Source: Gemmatimonadaceae bacterium (GTDB taxonomy: Bacteria > Gemmatimonadota > Gemmatimonadetes > Gemmatimonadales > Gemmatimonadaceae). Taken from it: DNA of 32,506 bases. The position numbers were made by a program, and so were the translations under genes. Shown one piece after another: positions 1 to 5,856 of this stretch; positions within the stretch are counted from its first letter, which is position 1, and every line of letters starts with the position of its first letter. The notes under the pieces are model-generated. The model was not told the origin of the DNA. It saw only the letters and a program-made list of their open reading frames with translations, and made no database searches. Location: contig JALHNZ010000039.1 of NCBI GenBank assembly GCA_022843265.1, positions 1 to 32,506 on the forward strand, read 5' to 3'.

Positions 1-1100
1 AGTGTTGTGGCGCTGAAGCGAAATGCGCCATTGCCGTTGATCGTCCCGCCGATCACACGGTCACCCACTCGCTTCGCGACCGGAATGGACTCGCCAGTGA
101 GCATGGATTCATCGATTGCGCTTTCGCCCTGCGTGATCTGACCGTCGACCGGAATACGTTCGCCCGGTCGGACAATCACGATCTCGTCGCGCTCAACAGA
201 CTCCACGGGCGCATCGACTTCTTCACCAAAGCGCACAACACGCGCGGTTTTTGGCTGCAGGTGCACAAGCGCACGCAGCGCACTTGATGTTTGTTTCTTG
301 GCGCGCGCTTCAAACATGTTGCCCGTGAGAATGAGCGCGATGATAATGATCACCGCCTCATAGTACACATCGGGCGCCACACCACGGCTGGTGAAAAACT
401 GCGGCGCAAGCGTAGCCGTGAGCGAGTAGACGAACGCAGCGCCCGTGCCGAGCGCGACGAGCGTATTCATATCAGCCGCGTGATGCCGAAACGCCGCCCA
501 CGCACGCGTATAAAAGTGCCGCCCCGCCCACAGCATCACGAACAACGTGGCGAGCAACAGCGCAATGCTGGTGGCAAAGACCGGCAGCTCGTACAGCCAG
601 GGCATGACGGATTGCAGCGCCGGATCAATCGTGCGCATGGACCAGCGCATGAACGGATCTCCCACGTCGCCATGCGAGTGTGCAGACTGCGCAATCGCAC
701 CCATGAGCGGCATGGAGAGGATCATCGCAATCACACCAACCACACCACTGACAATCGCCTTGCGGCGGAACTCGTGATACTCCTCATCCTGCGCACGATC
801 ACGTGCTTCCTGCTCTTCAAACGCCGACTCGTCGGCGTTGGCCAGCTCTGCGCCGTAACCCGTGTCGCGAATGGTGTCGACTAACGATGCGGCCGACACC
901 GCACCCGGATCAAACGTGATCGTCGCGGTTTTCATCATCAGGTTGACATTCGCGTCGGCCACGCCGGGCGTTTTCTGCAGCGTGCGCTGCACACGTGACG
1001 AGCACGCCGCGCACGTCATACCGCTCACCGGAATGCGAATCGTGTCGCTCGCGGTATTCCCCGCCGTCTTGCTCGCCGTATCGCTGATTGAATCGATCAT
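1..1100 (-). CDS. copA: Copper-exporting P1B-type ATPase, N-terminal part (runs off the left edge)
   Basis: Inner-membrane ATPase that pumps Cu(I) out of the cytoplasm. The visible N-terminal ~366 residues hold a heavy-metal-associated domain with GMTCAAC (Cys30 and Cys33) at about residues 20-85, then a linker and several hydrophobic helices, then the start of the actuator domain with the TGES loop near residue 335. The phosphorylation (DKTGT) and nucleotide-binding domains and the membrane CPx motif lie outside the window. ATG at 1098-1100 begins 3 bases after the cupredoxin stop, so the two are co-transcribed and probably translationally coupled. CsoR-like dyads upstream of the cupredoxin gene suggest copper induction. 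A Cu(I) rather than Zn/Cd substrate is inferred from the GMTCAAC site and the cupredoxin partner. Confidence 0.93.
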   Translation of the reverse strand, partial: MIDSISDTASKTAGNTASDTIRIPVSGMTCAACSSRVQRTLQKTPGVADANVNLMMKTATITFDPGAVSAASLVDTIRDTGYGAELANADESAFEEQEARDRAQDEEYHEFRRKAIVSGVVGVIAMILSMPLMGAIAQSAHSHGDVGDPFMRWSMRTIDPALQSVMPWLYELPVFATSIALLLATLFVMLWAGRHFYTRAWAAFRHHAADMNTLVALGTGAAFVYSLTATLAPQFFTSRGVAPDVYYEAVIIIIALILTGNMFEARAKKQTSSALRALVHLQPKTARVVRFGEEVDAPVESVERDEIVIVRPGERIPVDGQITQGESAIDESMLTGESIPVAKRVGDRVIGGTINGNGAFRFSATT

Positions 1101-1103
1101 GAC

Positions 1104-1523
1104 TCAGTCCTCCGCGATGACAGCGCCACGCAGCATGCTCATGCCACACATGAACTCGTAGCGGCCGGCCGCAGGGGGTGTGATGTCGATCGTGGTGCGC
1201 TGCCCGGTCGGGAGAAACTTCCGGATCTTGAAGTCGGGAAACACGACCTCTTCAGAGCAACCTGAGGTATCGCGGCGATCGAACGTCAGGCGCACGGGCT
1301 GTCCGGCTTTGACGCGCACCTGCGACGGGCTGTAGCCGCCATCTACGACAATCGTGATCTCAGCCGGTCCGTGACTCGTGCCGGCGTTCGCACTCGGCGA
1401 CGCCGCCACCATCACCGCGGCTGCACTCCGTCGGCCAGCCAGAAAGAAATACCAGTTCACCCACGCGATGGAGGTGATACCGGCCACGAGCACGAGCCAT
1501 TCAGCGGAAGTCAGGGGAAGCAT
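1104..1523 (-). CDS. Membrane-anchored cupredoxin-domain copper-binding protein
   Basis: A 139-aa protein with one N-terminal transmembrane helix (about residues 8-28), a short Ala/Ser linker, and a cupredoxin-like beta-sandwich from about residue 53 to the end. Candidate metal ligands are Cys89 (SGCSEE) and the FMCGMSM motif with Cys126, Met128 and Met130, as in cupredoxin_1-type proteins that accompany CopA ATPases. It probably binds copper on the outer face of the membrane and hands it to or receives it from the pump. The ATG at 1521-1523 has a GAGG Shine-Dalgarno about 7 bases upstream. It is the first gene of a two-gene leftward operon with copA. The family assignment is firm; the direction of copper transfer is inference. 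Confidence 0.85.
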   Translation of the reverse strand: MLPLTSAEWLVLVAGITSIAWVNWYFFLAGRRSAAAVMVAASPSANAGTSHGPAEITIVVDGGYSPSQVRVKAGQPVRLTFDRRDTSGCSEEVVFPDFKIRKFLPTGQRTTIDITPPAAGRYEFMCGMSMLRGAVIAED

Positions 1524-1598
1524 ACGGCGCCTCGGGAGTGGAGCGGTCGTGCCGTGGTCAGTTGCCGCGTCGGCCGCACGTAAACGATGAGAGGCTAG

Positions 1599-1639
1599 AT
1601 ACCCCCCACGGGTATATGATATATACCCCCTACCCCTAT
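1599..1639. promoter_or_regulatory. Nested CsoR-like copper operator dyads
   Basis: The stretch holds ATACCC (1599-1604), five bases, then GGGTAT (1610-1615). An overlapping dyad has GGGTATAT (1610-1617), GAT, then ATATACCC (1621-1628), followed by a further ATACCCCCTACCCCTAT at 1623-1639. C-tract/G-tract dyads flanked by TA are the usual shape of CsoR-family Cu(I)-repressor sites. It lies about 80 bases upstream of the cupredoxin start and just behind the stop of the PYP-like gene. No csoR gene is in the window. Operator function is inferred. Confidence 0.55.
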
Positions 1640-1663
1640 GTCAACTATTCGGTCCCGCGCCGT

Positions 1664-2083
1664 TTACTCCGGGCCGAGCGGTTTGCCCTCGTGATCGGAA
1701 ATGAGCACCCACACGGTGCGCGTGCGCTTGGAGAAGAACAGCCGCACCGTCACATCGCGCGGCGACTGCTTGAAGGCAAAGTGAAAGGTGAAGGACGTGT
1801 CGAGCATCTCACGGATCACCCCTTCCTTGAAGCGACCGTAGAACTCCTGCACGCGGGTGCAGGGCGCGACCTCGGTAAAGAACTGCTTGCCGATCGCGTC
1901 TTCGGGCGCCAGCGATGCCAGGCGCGATTCCACCGCATTGTATTTGAGAATGCGCCCGGTGCGGTCGAGCTGAATCACGCCGTAGGGCAGGCCGTCGAGC
2001 TCGCCGGGGGACAACGAGTCCACCACTTCGAGTACGGCATCGACGTCGGGGCTGACGGGCGGGCGTCCGCGGGGATCGGTCAT
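1664..2083 (-). CDS. pyp: Photoactive yellow protein (PYP)-like PAS photoreceptor
   Basis: A 139-aa single-domain PAS protein aligning by eye, without gaps through the chromophore region, with Halorhodospira halophila PYP: LDGL, IQLD, YNA-E, IGK-FF, VAPCT, EFYG-FKEGV and a terminal WV strand are shared. Cys75 (VAPCT) matches Cys69, which carries p-coumaric acid as a thioester. Tyr48 and Glu52 match Tyr42 and Glu46, which hydrogen-bond the chromophore phenolate. Thr50 and Arg52 of classical PYP are replaced by Ala56 and Leu58. Length is close to the usual 125 residues, with a slightly longer N-terminus and a charged C-terminal tail. It is cytosolic, with no signal peptide. The ATG at 2081-2083 sits on a dyad and lacks a clear Shine-Dalgarno. 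No tyrosine ammonia-lyase or p-coumarate ligase gene is nearby. A non-photoactive PYP-fold PAS domain remains possible. Confidence 0.85.
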   Translation of the reverse strand: MTDPRGRPPVSPDVDAVLEVVDSLSPGELDGLPYGVIQLDRTGRILKYNAVESRLASLAPEDAIGKQFFTEVAPCTRVQEFYGRFKEGVIREMLDTSFTFHFAFKQSPRDVTVRLFFSKRTRTVWVLISDHEGKPLGPE

Positions 2084-2101
2084 TCTGAAAGTTATTCAGA
2101 A
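2083..2101. promoter_or_regulatory. Inverted repeat abutting the PYP-like start codon
   Basis: TTCTGAA (2083-2089), a 5-base spacer AGTTA, then TTCAGAA (2095-2101) form a perfect 7-bp dyad ending on the first base of the start codon. It occupies the position where a ribosome-binding site would be, and none is seen. It could be a repressor site or an mRNA hairpin controlling translation. Function is inferred. Confidence 0.4.
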
Positions 2102-2180
2102 GAGTCGCGACCTGCCGACTTGTTTGAACGCGGTGCGCGGCCAGCACGTCGCGCTGCGAGGACTCTCGACGAGCGTGAGG

Positions 2181-4703
2181 CTACCGTCGCGGGCCCGTCC
2201 ACACCGCGATAATTCCGCAGGAGCCGCGGTTCGTGAGTGGAATGAGTTCGACCGGCGCATTCGCGGTGGAGGGATACACTTCGATGGCCATGATCTCGGA
2301 GGTGCCGAGTCCGGTACCTCCCGCGAAGGGCAGGCCATCAAGGAGGATCTGCATAAGACAATCCCCACGACCACGCAGCCCGCTGTTCGTCACTCGCACA
2401 TACTGGGACGTGCGGAGCAGCTGCGTCCAATCAAACGCCGACGCTCTTAGCTCAATTTCCTCCGGCGTAATGAACGACCCGAGTATTGCGCCCTTGCGCA
2501 CCTGATTCATTCGATCGTAAAAGCCGGTTCTCGAGAGCGGTGTTGATCGATCGGCGATGACCTTGACGGTATCAACCCGGCTGGCAATGCGGTTGAGCGT
2601 GACGAGAAACTCAGCGGCCTTTTCATCCGGCATCGTTTCGCCAAAGTACGGCGTGTATCCCAACCGGCGAACACCAACGGACAACGCGCCGTCCACCCGA
2701 GTGCCGAGTGCAACGCGCCCGGAGGCATCCGTGGTATACGGCCGGCCGCCATTGAGCGAAACTAGCGCGTACGGAATGGGAATGCCGTCGCTGTCGACCA
2801 CGCGAATCGTTGAGCTACCACCAGCCTTCTCGCGTGCGCTGACGGTATCGAGAGTGGGCATCACACGACTCAGGCGCGCGATATATTGATCGTTCGACGA
2901 ATCGCGCGTGAGCGTTGCCTGATAGGTCCGAAATCCGACCCGGTTCACGCGTACGTTGATTGCGCGTCTTGTGGTGTCGCGCAGACGGAGTACGCCGAGA
3001 TCGTCAGTTACGCGCGGGGCCGAGCTGTCCACGGTCACGTTCGCGAAGCTCACCGGATTCCCGGTCAGAGAATCTACGACACGCAGCCGAACGTTTAGAA
3101 CGGTTGGCTCACTGGAGCGAGTGTGGTTTCGTCTGAGCAACGAATCGCTGAGCGATGAGAACAACACGTCATCCATGAGCTGGTAAGAGTCCATGACTTC
3201 TTCGGCAGCCACAACATGTGTCGGGCGCAGCATCATGTCTACTCGCGCGGATATGCGCTCGCGCCCCACGTTCAGCGCGATTGTGTTAGTGCCATGCTCC
3301 GCAGCGGTCCCAATCGCAGTTACCGTCACGCCGCTGGGAATTCCACACACGCGGTAGCGACCCATGCTATCCACGCTCGCTGCACGACTTCGCAGCGATG
3401 AACGTCCGGACTCCTGCCACCGAAAATCGATGCGTGCTTCGGCGACCGGTGCGTCAGTGGCACTGCTGATGCGCCCGTGAACAAGCACCGTCGATGCCCC
3501 CGCAGCATCGCACGTGGCTTGATCACGAAAGCTGTTCGCTGGTAAGGCGATCACTGCGCCCGACGCGTCCACGAAATCTTCGCGACCCGCCGTGTATTGC
3601 GGGAACAGTCCGACAAAGACCTCATCCACCTCGCCGCTTGTCACCTGCGTGCCAATCAGCGTCTGCCGGTCTTCGAGCAGATCCGGAGCCCGTGCGCCTC
3701 GCGCGAGCTGAATCGTCACGTGCGACTGCACGCGAGGCATGCGAATCTCCCATCGATTGGCAAACCACAGCCCGCTGGGCAACTGCGCATATTCGATCCA
3801 GCCACCGGGCTGTGCATTCTGCAGCTTGCGTTCCAGACCGACGTACTCGTACTCGATGCGTCGCAGCGCCGCGTTCACTCGATCCAACCAGAGCACTCCA
3901 CGAATCTGTATGATGTCTCTTCGCGCGCGCGCTGGCTCAAACGTTACGCCAAGCCACTCCGTGTTACGCGTGGGATCTTCCGCCAGACGCAAACAATACG
4001 AATCCAGAAACGAATCGTCCGCGAGCACATGAGCGTCGGGCGCGCGGTATAGTGTAGAACCGTCCAGTTGGCGCGAGACAAAGCCAGCCGTAGTCAGCGA
4101 ATCGGCGGGCAAGCTCTGAAAGGCTCGCACTGAATCGCTGGTGTATGACGTAGTGTGCGCGGCAAGCACCGCGTCGTCTGACAGACGGCGCTGCTCAGTC
4201 GTGATGCGAAAACGAACGCGGGGCCGGCCGTCGAGCGGTGCAAGCAGCGACGACCACAACGCCGTGCGTGCTTGATCGAAGCGCTGTGCAACGAGCAGTG
4301 ATTGCTCAGGCCGCAGCCGGCAGCGGTTGTCAACACGGGTACGCACGCTCGTAACGACGATTGGTGCAGAAGGCAGCACCGCCCGCAGTTCCCGCCTTTC
4401 ATTTGTACGGAGTCGAACGCGCGCGAGTGAGTACGGCAGTTGTCCAACGCGAAGTGCTCGCAGCTCAATCGAGTCTGTCGAAACACGGAGCCAGAAGTTG
4501 CCTCGTTCGCCGGTTACGGTTCGCCCGACTGTTGCGCCGTCCCGCACACGCTGTGCCGTGACAACCACGCCCGACGCAGGAGTTGTGCTGTCTGGTTGCG
4601 TGAGCACGCCGGATATTTCTTGAGCGCACGCTCCTCGGACAGCGACCGTGGCGAGCAGAAGCGTAAGAGCGACCGCAACTGAGACACATCGTTCGAGTAG
4701 CAT
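2181..4703 (-). CDS. Secreted protein with carboxypeptidase-regulatory repeats and a C-terminal plug-like domain
   Basis: An 840-aa protein with a Sec signal peptide (first ~27 residues, cleavage near ACAQ). A carboxypeptidase-regulatory-like Ig fold lies at about residues 30-110, followed by a middle region without a recognised domain. More carboxypeptidase-regulatory-like modules lie at about 405-480, 545-615 and 635-705. The final ~100 residues resemble a TonB-receptor plug (ILLDG, ...EIMAIEVYPS..., GSCGIIAVWT). No beta-barrel follows, so it cannot be a complete TonB-dependent receptor. Such proteins recur in Gemmatimonadota and are often annotated only by their regulatory-like domain. It is probably periplasmic or outer-membrane-associated; ligand unknown. 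ATG at 4701-4703 is supported by the signal peptide. It is divergent from the Cys-rich peptide gene, and 97 bases separate its stop from the PYP-like start. Confidence 0.8.
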   Translation of the reverse strand: MLLERCVSVAVALTLLLATVAVRGACAQEISGVLTQPDSTTPASGVVVTAQRVRDGATVGRTVTGERGNFWLRVSTDSIELRALRVGQLPYSLARVRLRTNERRELRAVLPSAPIVVTSVRTRVDNRCRLRPEQSLLVAQRFDQARTALWSSLLAPLDGRPRVRFRITTEQRRLSDDAVLAAHTTSYTSDSVRAFQSLPADSLTTAGFVSRQLDGSTLYRAPDAHVLADDSFLDSYCLRLAEDPTRNTEWLGVTFEPARARRDIIQIRGVLWLDRVNAALRRIEYEYVGLERKLQNAQPGGWIEYAQLPSGLWFANRWEIRMPRVQSHVTIQLARGARAPDLLEDRQTLIGTQVTSGEVDEVFVGLFPQYTAGREDFVDASGAVIALPANSFRDQATCDAAGASTVLVHGRISSATDAPVAEARIDFRWQESGRSSLRSRAASVDSMGRYRVCGIPSGVTVTAIGTAAEHGTNTIALNVGRERISARVDMMLRPTHVVAAEEVMDSYQLMDDVLFSSLSDSLLRRNHTRSSEPTVLNVRLRVVDSLTGNPVSFANVTVDSSAPRVTDDLGVLRLRDTTRRAINVRVNRVGFRTYQATLTRDSSNDQYIARLSRVMPTLDTVSAREKAGGSSTIRVVDSDGIPIPYALVSLNGGRPYTTDASGRVALGTRVDGALSVGVRRLGYTPYFGETMPDEKAAEFLVTLNRIASRVDTVKVIADRSTPLSRTGFYDRMNQVRKGAILGSFITPEEIELRASAFDWTQLLRTSQYVRVTNSGLRGRGDCLMQILLDGLPFAGGTGLGTSEIMAIEVYPSTANAPVELIPLTNRGSCGIIAVWTGPRR

Positions 4704-4717
4704 TGCTTACGGTTATG

Positions 4718-4728
4718 TTGTGACACAA
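4718..4728. promoter_or_regulatory. Small dyad in a divergent promoter region
   Basis: TTGTGACACAA is an 11-base palindrome (5-bp arms, one central base) in the 122-base gap between the plug-like gene and the Cys-rich peptide gene. A TTGAC -35-like element follows at 4746-4750 on the plus strand, but no convincing -10 was found. It could be an operator serving one or both genes. Confidence 0.25.
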
Positions 4729-4825
4729 TTTTTTGCAAGTCCCTCTTGACGCCCCCCCCATTTCTGACAGTAGTGATTAAGTGTCGCGAAGTTGCCCACT
4801 CAAATCCTTCCTCCGGAGGTTTCTG

Positions 4826-5086
4826 GTGATCAGCGGAAAGTTGTTTCGTCCATTGCTAGTAATCGCGATTGCTGCGCTCCAACTCGCAACGTCCACACCA
4901 GCCAAAGCTGTCGAGTCGACCGCTAACGGATGCGGAGTACCGCTCATCTTCCCTTGTTACGAGGGCTTTGATCCGGTAGAAGCAGAAGCTGTGTGCGACA
5001 ATCACTGCCCCACTTGGGAGGCGTACGTATGCTCCGCGGGATTTCTTTACTGCTGGGGCGAGCCTGAGCGACCCGCGGCTCCATGA
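4826..5086 (+). CDS. Small secreted cysteine-rich protein (unknown family)
   Basis: An 86-aa protein with a signal peptide: a basic n-region, a hydrophobic core (LLVIAIAALQLA), and probable cleavage after AKA near residue 28. The mature part of about 58 residues holds six cysteines in the order CG-x5-PC, then CDNHC, then C-x6-C. This suggests up to three disulfides. The frame is open back to a GTG at 4781, but the GTG at 4826 is preferred because GGAGG at 4815-4819 lies 6 bases upstream and the signal peptide then starts cleanly. A membrane-tethered CPAC thioredoxin gene begins 47 bases downstream on the same strand, so that protein may form or reshuffle this protein's disulfides. I do not recognise the family. 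Peptide toxin, signalling peptide or envelope protein are all possible. Confidence 0.65.
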   Translation: MISGKLFRPLLVIAIAALQLATSTPAKAVESTANGCGVPLIFPCYEGFDPVEAEAVCDNHCPTWEAYVCSAGFLYCWGEPERPAAP

Positions 5087-5133
5087 CCGCGCTTTCGCAT
5101 CATCTGGACCTGGGCTGATTTGGTGTCAACGCC

Positions 5134-5802
5134 GTGAACAAACGTACTGAAAACATCATGACGGCCATTCTGACGACCGCCGCAGTGGTACTCGTAGCGG
5201 TGGTCGTCATGAAGGAGTTCGGGATTCTGACACCCGAGCCTCCTAGTTCTCGCGACGATTTTGATCTCTCTGGTGAGCTCGCACCTATAGAGAGGGCGTC
5301 GAGAGAGATCGCGAGTGAGGCAGGCGCTCTACGCGTCATCGAGTTTCTCGATCTGCAATGCCCGGCGTGCGCAGACTATCACACTAGAGTACTCAGTCGG
5401 CTCGATGACAGCTTGCCGGCGGGGGCCTTTTCGCTCAAGGTCGTGCATCTGCCACTTCAGATTCATCCTCACGCAATAGACGCTGCTCGTGCGTCCGAGT
5501 GCGCCTTCGAACAATCACGATTTTCCGAGTACTTAGGGGTCGCGTTAGCTGCCCAGCGGCGTTTCCGCGAACAACCGTGGCTTGAACTTGCGACCACGGT
5601 TGGCGTGGCAGATACAACAAAGTTTCGCGCATGTATGCAGCGAGGAGACACCGCGCAGCAGATCCTCGCGGGCCTCTCAGCCTCAGACGCGCTGGGTGTG
5701 CGCGCCACTCCAACTCTCGTCGTCAACGGCATACTGCGTTCGCAGCCACCGAGTCTCGCCGAACTTCTAAAGATCGCCAGAACTAGCACGGTCGGCAGAT
5801 AG
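5134..5802 (+). CDS. Membrane-anchored DsbA-like thioredoxin (CPAC)
   Basis: A 222-aa protein with an uncleaved signal anchor (about residues 9-27) and a periplasmic thioredoxin fold of the DsbA/thioredoxin_4 type. The redox motif is CPAC at residues 76-79 in FLDLQCPAC. The cis-proline loop is ATPTLVVNG near residue 192. A helical insertion lies between them, as in DsbA. Two further cysteines (in SECAF and RACMQ) lie in the helical part. The GTG at 5134 is taken as start; an ATG at 5158 would shorten the n-region and is an alternative, and neither has a strong Shine-Dalgarno. It lies behind the Cys-rich secreted protein, its most likely client, and 54 bases before the DnaE2 gene. Oxidase versus isomerase activity cannot be told from sequence. 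Confidence 0.88.
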   Translation: MNKRTENIMTAILTTAAVVLVAVVVMKEFGILTPEPPSSRDDFDLSGELAPIERASREIASEAGALRVIEFLDLQCPACADYHTRVLSRLDDSLPAGAFSLKVVHLPLQIHPHAIDAARASECAFEQSRFSEYLGVALAAQRRFREQPWLELATTVGVADTTKFRACMQRGDTAQQILAGLSASDALGVRATPTLVVNGILRSQPPSLAELLKIARTSTVGR

Positions 5803-5827
5803 TACCAAACAGATTTTCGGCTTATAT

Positions 5828-5853
5828 TCGGGTTCAGCCTGTGACGAACCCGA
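5828..5853. promoter_or_regulatory. 8-bp inverted repeat just before the dnaE2 start
   Basis: TCGGGTTC (5828-5835) and GAACCCGA (5846-5853) are perfect inverted arms around a 10-base centre, ending 3 bases before the GTG start of the polymerase gene. It does not fit the Bacillus-type (GAAC-N4-GTTC) or alphaproteobacterial (GTTC-N7-GTTC) LexA boxes. It could be an operator for damage control or a translation-blocking hairpin. Confidence 0.35.
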
Positions 5854-5856
5854 TCC

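Noticed and set aside
5828-5853. A canonical LexA/SOS box before dnaE2
   Set aside because: Arms and spacing fit neither the GAAC-N4-GTTC nor the GTTC-N7-GTTC class; kept only as an unassigned dyad.
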